The notes: generated from the letters alone by a model not told the origin. A stretch of 64,000 nt of DNA from Timema cristinae (GCA_039000515.1 JBCFYV010000024.1:41923979-41987978), one strand, 5' to 3'; shown: positions 30,340 to 42,520, numbered from the stretch's first letter. A program made the numbers and translations.

Positions 30340-31005
30340 ATCATTGTGGATTAGTGGGATATAGGACGCGAGAAAGCATTTTTGGCATTTTTATAGTAAA
30401 TATTTGGTTTGCCCAAAATAAAGAAAATATTTCTCCAGTATAAATGATTTATTTATTTAGCACCACGTCTTGCTAACCGTTCGGGTTATATGCTTAAGTA
30501 CTAATTACGCTAATGGCTTAGGAATTGTGAAGGTTAAATATAAAGGAAGTGAACCAGCATTCACGTGGAGGGAGATGTAGAAAGCTATTTAGGGAAAATC
30601 ATCCCCACTTCACCCGAACTAGCTTCGAACCTCTATCTCCCCATCCTCGGCAGTCTAGCTCAACAAGAAACTAGTGCTTCAGATAACTACGCCACCAAGG
30701 CACGTCCTAGTAGAAATAAAGAATTTAATTTTCTTCCCATGGTGATATCAACATTTGTTGAATATCTGTCATGAACATGGTGGCATTAAATTACAAACCT
30801 TATAAATGAATATAAAAAGGTCATTAAATTCCAGAACAACCTTGACAGATATTCAAGAAATGTTGTTGTCACCATGTGAAGAAAATTAAACTCTCATATG
30901 TCAACTGGAGAAATATTTTATTTATTTTGACCAAAAAAAAGTTCCGATATAAAAACTTTAAAAATACAGCTCTTACTTTGCGGTCCCTGCTCTTCCAACA
31001 TAACA
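30340..31005. mobile_element. Palindromic MITE-P split by SINE-2
   Basis: The left end is 'gatataggacgcgagaaag', then 'gcccaaaataaagaaaatat'. After the SINE it resumes with 'agaatttaattttcttccca', the centre near 30815 and the right arm 'caccatgtgaagaaaattaa' to 'ttgcggtccctgctcttcc'. The outer ends pair. Confidence 0.75.
30441..30712 (-). repeat. SINE-2 inserted in MITE-P
   Basis: Minus orientation: tail 'agcaccacgtcttgctaacc' and 'gttcgggttatatgc', body 'ggaagtgaaccagcattcac', 'acccgaactagcttcgaac', head end 'aactacgccaccaagg'. Flanks cagtataaat and tagtagaaat resemble an old target duplication. The 69-codon ORF at 30565 is incidental. Confidence 0.85.
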
Positions 31006-31730
31006 CTGTTAAAGGGAATATTGATCTCATGTCCATTCTTACTGATAGGCCAGGTATTATTTCTTAAATATTTTATTATATTTAAATATTAATTGTATGT
31101 ATTATCAGCTCATATAATTTGACCAGTAAATTCATCTTTGTGTCTTGGAAAATTGAATGACCAATCAGACGAGACTGTACCATATAAACCACCAACAGTA
31201 CACATTTTGATGACCGGCTTACCACTAAGCTATATTACCTAGTTAACAAATTGTGCTGTGGTCGGTACGAAACGTGGGGGTTGCGGTGTTTTAGGGGCTT
31301 ATCGCCATTATATAGTTTTATTTGTTAAACTGTTCACTAAAATACGTAATCTAGTTGTATTTAAAAAAAAATGAATTATGAATAAAGAGAATCTACCAGA
31401 ATAAATAGATACATTAACTGTTTGGACTGCATCTGGCATGTGTATAAAATATGGCACAATAACGTGTGAACTGGTAGCCATTGTTTCGTCTGTTTATTTC
31501 TGTATGGGTGTCTGAACAGAGCGTGTTGTGTGAATATATTTATATTGAAGGGTGACAGCTGTTGGTAGCATTAGTGTGAATCGACCCACCTCTCTATATT
31601 GCAACGTGAGGGGGTTTGTATGGGTTACGTCAATAATCGCCAGATAAGGGGTGCTACAAAATAAGTTTAAAAAAAAATGGACGAATAGTTTACATGCTGT
31701 GTCAATAAAATCGATATTTAATTTTAAATG
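31006..31730. other. No gene seen
   Basis: Unique AT-rich sequence. Nothing recognised. Confidence 0.5.
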
Positions 31731-31732
31731 AC

Positions 31733-32057
31733 CCGATTCGGTTGCCGAATGGTCTTAAAGCGTTACTCCCGTAATAGATTAGAATTTCGGGGAGATCAGG
31801 GTTCAAATCTCGATTGGGTATACTGAGATGCTTTTTTTTCCCCCTTAAGGGTTTCACATTCTCTCCCCACAAGTGAGGTTACATTTTTTTCTAAATATTT
31901 GTCCTTGCTTTTTTTCCCCCTTAAGGGTTTCACATTCTCTCCCCACAAGTGAGGTTACATTTTTTCTAAATATTTGTCCTTGCTCATTTCTAGTTAATTA
32001 GCTTAATTAGTACATATGCCTACAAACCAAACAGGTAGTAAGATCAGGTGTTACAGA
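31733..32057 (+). repeat. SINE-2 with an internal ~76-bp tandem duplication
   Basis: Head 'tcggttgccgaatggtctta', B box cagggttcaaatctc, tail 'aaccaaacaggtagtaaga'. The body segment from 31830 to 31906 is repeated at 31907-31981 almost without change ('gggtttcacattctctcccc' occurs in both). Confidence 0.92.
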
Positions 32058-32059
32058 AA

Positions 32060-32215
32060 ATGTCTAACGCCTTGGCTCAGCTGGTAGCGTGTCTGTATAC
32101 TAAACTAAGGATTCCGGGTTCGAATCCTGGCATGGCCAAGAAATGTGTCATTGGTGAAATGAGAGTTTTACCTTTCACAGTGATGAATTAAGAGCGTGCA
32201 TCACGTGAACATCAA
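32060..32215 (+). repeat. SINE-3, best copy
   Basis: tRNA-like head: 'gccttggctcagctggtagc' (A box) and ccgggttcgaatcctgg (B box), then body 'atgtgtcattggtgaaatg' and 'cctttcacagtgatgaatt'. The head and its 3' part are clear enough to define the family. Confidence 0.85.
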
Positions 32216-32755
32216 CTCTGCGATATAGTCGGCTAGCAATAGTAAACTTACATGAGCGTGGATCATTTCTGATTAATATTAATGGAGCTAAAACGTTAAT
32301 AGATGTTTCTAATAATGAATATTGTTGAGATATTAAAATATTTTGTATTAAAAAAAAACACTGGAAAGGCCGGTTTTGACTATTTTAGAATGGCTGCACA
32401 GATGAGCACTGTGCATAAGTCTTAATGCCGTCTAAATAGGGGCATACTGTAGTTATTAACAAGCAATTTTGTCGCTTTATCCCCCATCGTCATCGCTGGA
32501 AATTTCGAGTAATTATTATAATACCAATGCACTCCACACATTTCTGGCATGTCTTGGTATTTTCTTTTCCCTTTTACTCCTACACCTCACTTGCGCACAC
32601 ACTAACGCAGATGAGAGCCGGAAGCTTAGTTGGGACTGCTACGATGAACGCTCTAAGCGGCTGGGGGCTGGATGTTGTGTTTGTTCTAAACTTAACATAG
32701 TTTATAAGTAGTGTGCTGATACATTCAGTTGATTCAGAAAATGCAATTTAAATAA
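32216..32755. other. No gene recognised
   Basis: The 80-codon plus ORF at 32469-32711 has a hydrophobic stretch followed by a short Cys-containing end. No family is recognised and the start is arbitrary. Otherwise nothing. Confidence 0.3.
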
Positions 32756-32756
32756 C

Positions 32757-33045
32757 TAAAAAAAAATTTATAGCGCTTACAAAATATGTATTCAGTACAT
32801 ACATATAATTTAATTTTCTACGCGTAGTAATCTTGCCATTTTCTAATTATTTGTCATGAACATAATATCATTTGAATATAATTTTTTTTAAACTAAGATA
32901 AAGCCCTTGTCAAATCAAATAATGTCCATGACAAATATTCAACAAACGGTTTAATCTACTACGTGTAAAAAAAATTTATATACTAAAGCAATATTCTATT
33001 ATTTTGATCAAAAAAAGTTTTTTGTGGTAAGAATTTTAAAAATAT
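32757..33045. mobile_element. Palindromic MITE-P, diverged
   Basis: Left half 'tttaattttctacgcgtagt' and 'ttgtcatgaacataatat'. Right half 'tccatgacaaatattcaac' and 'tctactacgtgtaaaaaaa'. The two halves are inverted relative to one another. Confidence 0.65.
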
Positions 33046-33354
33046 TTACCTCAATTCACTTTCTGTTTCATGCCACCATAAACTTAAGAGAAACTAAGAC
33101 TTTAAATAAATAAAAATATAATTTTATATTTATATATCTAATAAAACGATGATACCAAAAAAATTAATGTACAGCTACGAGAATAAAAAACATATCATTT
33201 TTGAGCTAAAATATGTAATCTTAAATTCTGGAATAAAAGTGAGACGATTTTAAATAAATCTAGACCCCTAGAGGCCTATACTTAAGGTTTTTTTCCTTAA
33301 TAATTTTCCACCTTCCGTAAAAAAAAAAAAGCAAATGTTCTTTAAATTCAACTT

Positions 33355-33640
33355 GTCTCAGTCCTACCCCATTATTATTGTAAATATATGGATAGACTGG
33401 AAGTGTAGTAGGTAGAGTACATTGGTCATAGGAGTGTTGGTAACTGACAGCTAGCAGAATATGTAAAAAAATGGCTAAAGGAAAAAAATAGCTAAAAAAA
33501 ATTGTTGCTGTGACATTTTTGACTGCCAAAAGTGACAATAAATCAATATATGATCTTTTAGATAATATGGTTGGTGGATGGATACATGAGAATAGATTTG
33601 ATAGAATTTGCTAGCTGTCACCTACACTCATGCCATAGAT
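33355..33640. mobile_element. Probable relative of the TA-flanked MITE at 34676
   Basis: It contains 'gactgccaaaagtgacaat' and 'gataatatggttggtggatg', resembling 'gactgtcagaagtgacag' and 'gatcatatggttaggtgtag' of the 34676 element. Inverted 'gacagctagcag' and 'ttgctagctgtc' lie at either side. Ends not defined. Confidence 0.4.
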
Positions 33641-33726
33641 AAAATTACACATATGTATTCTGTCTTATTTGTATAATTAATTTGTTATAAAAAGTTATCG
33701 ACCATGGAAATAATGTGTATTTGTTA

Positions 33727-34015
33727 AGATATGGATGTAGAGGATGCGAGTTAAAGTAATTGTTTTTTGAAGTTTTTATAGAAAAATATGTTTTACCAAA
33801 ATAAATCAAATATTGCTCCAGTAAAAATATGAGTATAATTTTATTTACATTATGATTTCAAAATGTTTGAATTTTTAAATGAAGAGAAAAATTTGTCATT
33901 AAATTCTTGTAGGACACACTTGGCAAGATATTCAAGTAATGTTGAGGTCACCATGCGAAGAAAATTAAGCTTTGTTTTCATTTAAGCAATATTTGATTTA
34001 TTTTTGCCAAGCGCT
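33727..34015. mobile_element. Palindromic MITE-P with a shortened left arm
   Basis: Left end 'gtagaggatgcgagttaaag', 'accaaaataaatcaaatatt'. Centre 'aaatgaagagaaaaatttg'. Right arm 'caccatgcgaagaaaattaa'. About 100 bases of the left half are missing. Confidence 0.7.
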
Positions 34016-34465
34016 CCCCATACTCCCAACTAAGTGATTTCATCAAGATCACTAGACTTATGACAGTATACCTTTTATAACTGTCATCTCCCTTTCAATA
34101 AAAAAATATTGTACTGTAATCGACTAGACATGGCTATCGCCGGATTCTTTAAAGCTTTTTCACGTACAGTTTGGAAGAAGGAAATAAACGGTTGTTCCAC
34201 TAATAGCGGCGTTCTTGTAATACGCTGTCATCGTAAACCGCGAAGCAATATGCAAAACAGGTGGAGAGTGTGAGCGGTGTCTTACAAAGTGCTGTAGTGT
34301 GTCGGTGTGTGAGGAGAGGGGTGGTTGTTGGGTAGAGAGTGAGGGAAAGAGGGGGGGAGACGGTGCATATACGAACTTCACAAGAGAGCAAGGAAATGCA
34401 GAAAAGAGGTAACGTGTCAAGGAAGAAAACCTTAAATAGATATTCATCGACTGTGTCTGAAATGG
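34016..34465. other. Unique sequence, GA/GT-rich block
   Basis: Around 34240-34370 the plus strand is purine- and GT-rich. Minus-strand ORFs (34160-34522, 34200-34391) run through this bias and carry no known domain. Confidence 0.4.
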
Positions 34466-35050
34466 ATCTCTATGAATGTATGTTGAACAAGTCAAATGGG
34501 TGTCGATACAATTATATTGCATTAGTCAAATAGGGTTGAAACATGTCTGTTTATTGGTAAAATGGGCGTCTATACATTTATATTGAATTATTCAAGTTGG
34601 TGTTGGAACAGGTCTGTTAAATTAGACAAATGTGTGTGTCGATTTGTGTCTGTTGTATTAGGAAGTTGGTGTTTGTACAGTAGCCCCGTGGCTTCTTTGG
34701 TGCTGACTGACAGCTCACAGTCGATTTCTGACACTCAACATTTAGGTGTGTATCTAAATGTTGACTGTCAGAAGTGACAGTTGCTAAACACACATTTTTT
34801 CAGATCATATGGTTAGGTGTAGGGATACATAATGTGGTCTGGTAACTTTTTAAAGCCGTCAACTGTCAGTCAGCACCAAAGGGGCCACGGGCCTACTGTA
34901 TATATAGGTATTATTGATTATTCAAATGAGTATTAATAAATATTAATTTGATTAGTCAAATGGGTGTTGATATAGTCATGCACGTTGAAATTGTTCAAGT
35001 GTTGTACATTACTTATATGTTGAATTATTCAAAAGGGTTCTGATACCTAT
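34466..35050. repeat. Diverged minisatellite interrupted by a MITE
   Basis: Units resembling 'gattagtcaaatgggtgttg' followed by 'atacatttatattg' recur irregularly, about 35-45 bases apart, on both sides of the 34676-34900 MITE. Copies are strongly diverged. Confidence 0.6.
34676..34900. mobile_element. TA-flanked MITE
   Basis: Ends are tacagtagccccgtggc and gccacgggcctactgta, with inverted similarity of about 40 bases ('ctttggtgctgactgacag' in both arms). The outermost TA on each side fits a TA duplication, as in Tc1/mariner relatives. The interior also contains a small palindrome (caacatttaggtg...ctaaatgttg). Confidence 0.85.
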
Positions 35051-35460
35051 ATTATATATGTGTATATATATATATATATGTATTAAGTATAAAATCAATC
35101 GAGTAGGTGTTAAAACAAATAGTAAAAGGGAAACTGATGTATTTCCAATGAATTAACCCAATTCATAGCCAATAATCATGAGTTCAACGATAATAAATCA
35201 TTCTTATTTATTAAAGAGTGTATTTAAATTATACTTTCTTATTTATTTTTTATTTTTTGGATAACGAATGAAATAAATAATAGTTTACTAACATAAATAT
35301 ATTCACGCCATTAGGTTCTTCAGAAAATCAGTTCACAAAACTTTAAATATTCTCATGAATCCATATTTAGTAACATCCTATTAATATGATGCATTAAATA
35401 GCTAAACTATTATCTTTGTTAATTATAGGGTTTTCGCATCTAATTATATTTATTAATAAA
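35051..35460. other. No gene seen
   Basis: AT-rich sequence with a short AT microsatellite near 35060. Confidence 0.5.
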
Positions 35461-35461
35461 A

Positions 35462-35935
35462 AATGACACCAGAAACGGAAATTGAACCCAGGACCTTTGT
35501 CATAGTCATGATGGCTACATACAGGGAAAACCTGGAAAAGTCAGGGAATTTTTGGATGACAGGGAAAACTGGGAAATGTCAGTGAATTAAAAAATATGTC
35601 TAAAATATTCCATTAATTTTTTAACTAAATATTAAAACAAAAGTTAATAATAGGCCTACCTAAATAAAATAAATTTTTAATTTTCAAAATAACTGATAAA
35701 ACCGTTTATGTTTAATAGATGCAAACTTTTTTTTTTAATATGTGATCAATAATAAATAAAACAAAAGTCATAGTCCACCATTAAAACGGGAAAAAAATAG
35801 TCAGGGAAAATTGAAAAATGTTGCCTGGTAAACCTGGAAAAGTCGGGGAATTTTGTAAAATATGTTTTTTAGCCACCCTGTTAGTACACCAATGCTCTAA
35901 CTACTAATAACTACTAAGTTATTCAGGAATCGTCT
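35462..35935 (-). repeat. SINE-6 (tRNA-like) interrupted by an insertion
   Basis: Before the insert: 'aaattgaacccaggaccttt', the reverse of a B box, then 'gtcatagtcatg'. After it: 'ttagtacaccaatgctctaa' and 'taagttattcagga', the reverse of an A-box side. Together they match the uninterrupted copy at 54003 on the plus strand. Confidence 0.75.
35508..35882. mobile_element. DNA element with 'cctggaaaagtcagggaatt' ends, inside SINE-6
   Basis: The left end reads ggctacatacagggaaaacc then cctggaaaagtcagggaatt. The right end has 'aacctggaaaagtcggggaa' and ends ttagccaccctg, which inversely mirrors the ggct start. No ORF is present. Repeats with this wording are widespread in animal genomes. I believe they belong to an ISL2EU/IS4EU-like DNA transposon group but cannot confirm it here. 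Confidence 0.6.
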
Positions 35936-36055
35936 CCTTCTTCATGAGCATTTTTAAAGCATAATCTGTTATGGAGATGCGGAAATCAACGTCTACAAAT
36001 ATAATATGTTATCGTAACCATGTCTTTAGATTTATTTTACGTTTATCACCAACTG

Positions 36056-36345
36056 ATGACCGCCTATGTGGTCTAATGGTCAGACTTCCTGGCTACAGAT
36101 CCGGAGGTCCTTGATTTGATCCTCAGCGCTTTCGTATTTTCCGTGAAGCAAGGGGTCTGGAATGAGGTCAGCTCAACCTCGCGAAGACAAATGAGGAGTG
36201 ATTGAATTAAAGAGTAGAAGCTCCAGTCTAGTAAACTGAGAATAACGGCCGAAGTTTTCGTTGTGCTGACAACACGACACCTTATATCCACGGAAGTTGG
36301 CACAATCTTGGTCAACATGCGGAAGCTGCTCGATTGACATGGCTT
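36056..36345 (+). repeat. SINE-4, long copy
   Basis: tRNA-like head 'tgtggtctaatggtcagact', 'cctggctacagatccgg' and weak B box 'ttgatttgatcctc', then a body that matches 55125-55345: 'gtgaagcaaggggtctg', 'gctccagtctagtaaactga', 'gacaccttatatccac'. It ends about where the duplication copy B becomes comparable. The 120-codon minus ORF at 36073 lies in it and is incidental. Confidence 0.7.
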
Positions 36346-36483
36346 AATTGGCGGGCTGATGACATGAAGATATATCACAAACTTATAAGTGATTGTTGTC
36401 CCCAGTATCAGTCCTGACAATGGAATATAATTCAATTAAGTGAATAAAATACTAAAAAAATGCAGTCATTTGTGAAAAAATAT

Positions 36484-36576
36484 CCATGGATATGAGAAGC
36501 ACCGGGATGGTACAGTGAGTGGTACAGCATTGGTGTGCAAATACAACTATCGCAGGTCCAATTCTCATATCCAAGG
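36484..36576 (+). repeat. tRNA-like relic (copy B)
   Basis: Duplicate of 123-215, with a few substitutions. Confidence 0.4.
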
Positions 36577-38457
36577 TGTTCTTTTTCACATGATTGAACA
36601 TCTTTAGGTATCTTAAAAACTTTACAAAGATATTTTCATATTTCTGGGCAAGAAAAATGGCATCTTATCTCTTTTAATAAACCTTTTGTTTTCAACAAAT
36701 AGATGGCCTTGAAACCTGACGAGACATAAACATACTAGTGAAATTGCTGCAAAATTAGCAGGTTAAAAAATATGGATGCTCAATTTATCTAGGAAGGTAT
36801 TGTAAGGTATCGAACTTAAAATCGTGCGAGTAAAAAATCATTGGAGTAAATTTTTAGATTGTGATTTATATAAATCAAGTTCTTAACAACGGATTATTAG
36901 ATTATTAAATAAAACATTTTTATGCAAATATTTTGATTGAATTTGCTTTTAACGAAAATATATTAATATTAATATATCATCCATTTTAATGTCAAATTAT
37001 AAATAAAATGAAGTGGAATACGTAATTTTATAATATAGAGAAATAAAGGATGAGAAAATGGAATAAAGCTATGTGGGAACCTGGCAGGTGAGAAAAATAG
37101 ATATCAACAAATAAAAAGAAGAAAAAAAAAATACAATCAAACATCAAATGAAAGGTAAATAAATACGTGAAAAACCCAGAGATGGTAGATAAAAAATAAA
37201 GAATATGATGAATATTGACACGGAAAATATATTATAAGCTTGTGAAATAATTTGAATAAAACAGGAATAAAAACCAATTAAGAAAGATATTACACTCAAA
37301 TAAGGTTTAGATAAAAAGACTTAAGGAATTGAAAAGATGGTAGGATGATAGAATATTAAATAAAGACGATTACGATTGATATAGCAGTACACAAAATAGA
37401 TGAAGCTACCGATAAGCACATGTCATATGTGAGTTAAGCTCTTTTATCTATCGAGCATTATTGAAGGATTTTCCCCCGAAGCAAAAGAGAGAAACTTGGT
37501 CCTTTGGGTAGAGGGGGGTGAGAGAGAGAGTGAGAAAGCGGGATTTTGAAGGGAGGTGTCACGTGGTTTGGGAGATGAAAGTAGTGTTAGGTTAGAGTCG
37601 TGAAGGAATATTCTCCTTGAACCATAGAACAGATGGTGACGAGCGGTAAAGGTTGGTCTCTTGAAGCATCAATCTCTTCCACTCTGCTAGGAAATAATCT
37701 ATCAGAGATCCCAGGCAACAAGCGCGCTCACTAACACACAATTGAGACAAGAATAGTTGGCGGAACTTCTTTATAAGTAGATGTTTTTGAAACGGGGGGG
37801 GGGGGGGGGGGGGGTGAGTAGATTGGTTTCAATAGGTGAAGTAGATATTGCTGTTGTAGCGCTCTTATAATGTATAATAGTCCTATATATTATTTCTGTA
37901 GTCAACATCTTTTTATAACTTATACAAAGCTTACAGCGATGAATAAGATATCAGTGGATAGGATTATTTTTTTGCCAACTTCTGACATAGCATACTCAGT
38001 TTACATTAAAACACATTTTTGTTTAAAATATAAGTTAAAAGAAAAATCTAACATTATTTTTGTATTAATTACCGAAAATAAAGTCTCTTTGATATTTTGT
38101 GTATACACTTCGCTGAGTACAGTATTTAATTTCTACAACTTAATAAAAGACTAAATCTTTTTTTGGGGGAAGGGGTAGGGGAAGATTGAATATGTGAAAG
38201 TTTTACAAGGTTTTAATGGTCTTTTATACTTTGATACTTTCAAATAACACATTGCCACTGTCCAATTTCCTTAGGAAGAACCATATGCGATAGCTAGAAA
38301 AGCCACAAGATCTACTTTCGCTCATTAATACTTAAGTCATGTGATATTACTTTTGATATATACCACCAACACCTATAAAAATAAAAACAAAAATGTAACA
38401 AAATAATACAAAAAAAGTTAGTATTTTATTTAAAGATTTTTTTATTAAAATAAACCT

Positions 38458-38528
38458 GTAAGTGTCTAGGATCGAACCTGAGACGCCTGGTTCTGTAGCC
38501 AGGAGCTCTTACTACTATGAGCACAGAC
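38458..38528 (-). repeat. SINE-4 head (copy B)
   Basis: Duplicate of 2098-2165. Confidence 0.6.
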
Positions 38529-38734
38529 GGTCGCATTAATTGGATACAAAAAGTAAATTTTTTTTTTTATAAATTACATAACAAAATAATGGCAATTATT
38601 TCGGTTTTTGTGACATAAGTTTGGCTCTCATATTTAATATAATTTAAATGAATATCAAATTGGTAAAAATTTTAAGTTAGTCTAGTTTTATTTGTGGATA
38701 AATTATTATCTACCTTTACGTGGTGTCCATATAT

Positions 38735-38915
38735 TTACACTATCAGTGTGCTGTAAGGTATGAGTAAAGTAGAATGTTGTGGAAATATAGTGGCATTTGC
38801 AGGAATTTAGATTGGAAAAAATTCAAGAAAATCCATTCAAGTACATCCGACAGAGATTAGAACCCCAACTTTGTCGTCATCAGCATAGCAGATATAGCAA
38901 GATCGACACCACTGC
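38735..38915 (-). repeat. SINE-2 fragment (copy B)
   Basis: Duplicate of 2375-2545. Five extra bases (cactg/ccact) near 38911 are not present in copy A. Confidence 0.65.
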
Positions 38916-39004
38916 CTCTAGTGTGGGTAAGTTGGAATAAAAACGTCTACGTCTTGGAATATTTTATTTATTTTCTAAAAATAAACAGAACTGAGTATAC
39001 TTTG

Positions 39005-39008
<4 letters not shown>

Positions 39009-39097
<89 letters not shown>
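39009..39097. repeat. (CT)n(AT)n microsatellite (copy B)
   Basis: Duplicate of 2633-2720 with a changed CT-to-AT junction (tattat) and different run lengths. Confidence 0.95.
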
Positions 39098-39101
<4 letters not shown>

Positions 39102-39458
39102 TAAAATGTGTTTCTCTGCAATATATCGATGTGCTGATGTCAGGCTAAAGTGGAAAATATTGGACTAATAGAGAGAGAGTGTCAAGTGTGCGCTTTTTTT
39201 TTTTTTTACTAATGGCTATAAAATAAAAACCTAGCTAACGTCACCAATACAACCATCTCTTTCATCATCAAACGTGCGGGGGGAGTAATGTTGGTTGCAA
39301 ACGCGATAGGCGAAACAGCTGACGAGAGAGGTTTAAACATTATAAAATTAAATATATATTTAAATGATAGTTAAAATTAAGTAAGGGTTGACCTTTAAAT
39401 GCGAAAACCTTTTTATTTTAAAAAAATATTTAGTAACATTTTATACTTCGTAAATATA

Positions 39459-40400
39459 CATTAAACGTCGTTTATAAAAAAATCCGACCGTCTATAATCC
39501 GGATCTCCAAGAAAAAAATATTATTTATAAAAATAGCCACAGTGGTATTAATATCAGAAAAATGGCTGCTAAGGAAAACTTACCTCAACTCTTGTTTGAA
39601 AAATGGAGACTTTACGTTGTACGTGTTTGCGGCCAAAACAACAAGTATACCTGTGAGGTTTGCCTGTCCGGTATAACTGAACGTTTGGATGACATAACTG
39701 AAGTTATATCGGCCTGTACAGGCGACCGGAGCGAATAGTTAATTGCATTCGATATAGCTGCGTCGGAGCAAACTGCGCAGACATACCGGAACGTGTGTAG
39801 CGAAGTGCGCAGCTGGATCAGTTCGTTTGTTGGTGTTGTCATCGCCACATTGTTCACTAATTAGATAAGTTTCATTCTTTCATTATAAACTTATTGCTGT
39901 ACACAATGACGGAATAGTGTCGTGGTCGCCACCGAGAGGGCATAGAAGAGTTTATAGAAATTTACAAAAGTGAACAATGTCTGTAGACAATTTAATCAAG
40001 AGACTACAATGACCGACACAACAAGAAAGAAGCTGTATATTGGTGGAAAAACTAAAATATATCAATCCCGCTGCCAACAAAAAAAAAGCGTTCTTAGAAA
40101 AATCAACAACAAACTGTGACCTGAGGAAGAAAAACTGTATTGTGTGGATGCACTAGCACATCCGGTATACCTGGATGTGTGTAGCGGCCTTTAATATTAG
40201 CAACAACAAAAAGGAATGCTTAGGTTCTTTGTTTAAATAAAGTGAAAATATGTATATCTTAGCACTGAGTTTTCGTAAGCATTCCGTCCATGCCCATTGT
40301 TTAGTTTTTGATATAGGCACTGTATTTCCTAAAATCTGGACACATCGATAATCCGGATTGGTTCGATCCACAATTAGTCCGAATTATTGACGCTCTATTG
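39459..40400. mobile_element. pogo-like element with nested MITE (copy B)
   Basis: Duplicate of 3083-4028, TA on both sides. The inner Harbinger-like MITE ends at 40189. Its left end near 39625-39645 is altered: the ggccgctacacac start is replaced by tgcggccaaaacaac, a local rearrangement or consensus error. Confidence 0.7.
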
Positions 40401-40624
40401 TAAATGGTTATTGTATTGTTGTATTAAGGCAATATACCTTTATCGATAGGAACACGGGTTAAGCTTCAAGTATATATAAGGTTTACCAGCCTAAGGAAAT
40501 CGTAGGGCTACAAGTAGAGTAGTTTCTTTCCCTTTATCTTATTATTTCATTTATTTTAATTCATCCCAGGTTTTTAAAATGCACTTTCTAAATAAACTGT
40601 TTATTAGTACACATTATAAACTAG

Positions 40625-40787
40625 CTTAAACCCGGAATGGGCACAACAGCCATCCCCCATCCTTTAATTCATCACTGTGAAAGGGTAAACCCACATTTCA
40701 CCAATTATAAATTTGTCATCAATGCAGGGAATACAGCCCGGTACCCTTAGCTCAGTGTAGAGAGACTCTGCCGACTGAGATAATGTG
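40625..40787 (-). repeat. SINE-3 (copy B)
   Basis: Duplicate of 4255-4420. Confidence 0.7.
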
Positions 40788-40794
40788 TTGGATT

Positions 40795-41025
40795 TTGTCT
40801 TCGTACCCGATGGGTTATATGCGAACGCTAATGGAGTAGTAATTGGGAAGGAAGAGAATTAGGTATAATGTACCCACATTGGTATGGCGAGAGAATTAAG
40901 AAAACATTTATGATAAAACACAAAATGCCTTATGTACACTCGACCGGGGTGTGACCCTTGATCTCCCTTATGCATGGAAATCCAGATCAGCACGAGAGCG
41001 ACGCGTTAGATGCGTAGATTTGATA
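40795..41025 (-). repeat. SINE-2 (copy B)
   Basis: Duplicate of 4425-4655. Confidence 0.7.
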
Positions 41026-41112
41026 TAACTAGAATTTAGCAAATATTTATCTGAAAAGAGGATTGTAAAATAAGAAGGAAATAAAAATCCTACTGCCTAT
41101 ATCTTTTGTCGG

Positions 41113-41495
41113 TATTAAGGTGAGCACAAAAGAAAGGCTAAGTGTTTTTGTGGTTTTTTAATAGCATAACTATTTTTTTGAACAAAATAAATAAAATATT
41201 CACCCAGTATAAACCTAGAATTTTACTTTCTTCACATAGATATTAAACAATTGTTGATAACACTATCATGAGCATAGTTATTAAATGATAAACCTTTTAA
41301 ATGAAGAGGAAAAGTTTTCATTAAATTCTAGGACACCCTTGACAATTATTCAAACAACTGTTAAGGTCCCTGTGCCAAGAAAATTCAACTACGTTTCTAA
41401 TGGGGGCAACATTTGATTTATTTTGAATTTATAATGTTTTACTATAAAATATGCAAAAACATTGACATTTTCTTGCGTTCTATACAGTCCTATCT
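41113..41495. mobile_element. Palindromic MITE-P (copy B)
   Basis: Duplicate of 4741-5125. Confidence 0.75.
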
Positions 41496-42517
41496 CAAAG
41501 ACCCGATCATTCAGATCATAGTCAACAACGTAAATCCCTACGCTAGTCACACAAGTCTGAGTATCTTTGAAACAGATAGTTAAGTACACTCGGCCAGTAT
41601 TCGAATCCCAATCTCCAATTCTATTAACAATTAATGTTTTGGACCAGCCGAAAAACGAAGTGGTTTGGGTAGCTGTTGTTATTGAAATATGTGCACATAT
41701 TTTAAATGTATTCTAATATGTGAGTGCAAGACATCTTGAATCCACATAAGCCTTTTTTTTCTCTCTCTCTCTCCAAAACGAGTGAAATCTCTGAGTGCAC
41801 TTTCCTTCTATTGTAGCTTTCTTTGAAACAAAGATATACATGATCAATACAAGCCGTGTCAAAGGAAACTGTCGTAAACATGTTGTTTTTTTTTAGAATA
41901 TTTTAGAGCCTAAAGTAAAATTTAATGTATTCTCCTTAGAGATGGCACTATACACTTCTCTCTTTATAATTAATATATTTATTATTTTGAATTTTGAAAC
42001 TCAAAGGCAATATAAATTATAACCCTATATCACTGATGTGATGGTCTATATTTTATTAATTTTTATAACGATAAAATGTCGTGACCAATTTAGCATTTAT
42101 GGAGAAGAGAACTTCTTACGTTTAATTTCTATCGTGTGTTTTTCTACCTGTTTTCATGATATTATATTTTAAAACAATTATTTTAGAAAATACCATTGCA
42201 AACGTGTTTTTTTTTGCGAGGTTTGATTCAAGGTGTTATTCAAGCAACAGACTGGATTGTCGAGTATGGAGATGTCAGGGCTAGAATTATATCCGGGTGT
42301 TTGAGGGTAACTCTTTTTCAATAGTCAATTGCTGCTACATTTCCTCTAAATTCTGCATTTCTATTACTTACGTAAATAATATAACCATAAAGTCCGAATA
42401 AATATTGAGACCAGCAGGATTTTTTTTAAACATATATAACTTACATTTACTAATGTTTTTTCTTGCCTTGCTAAATTTTTCTATAATTTGGAAAGTGTTA
42501 ATCCATTGTGTGTATAG

Positions 42518-42520
<3 letters not shown>

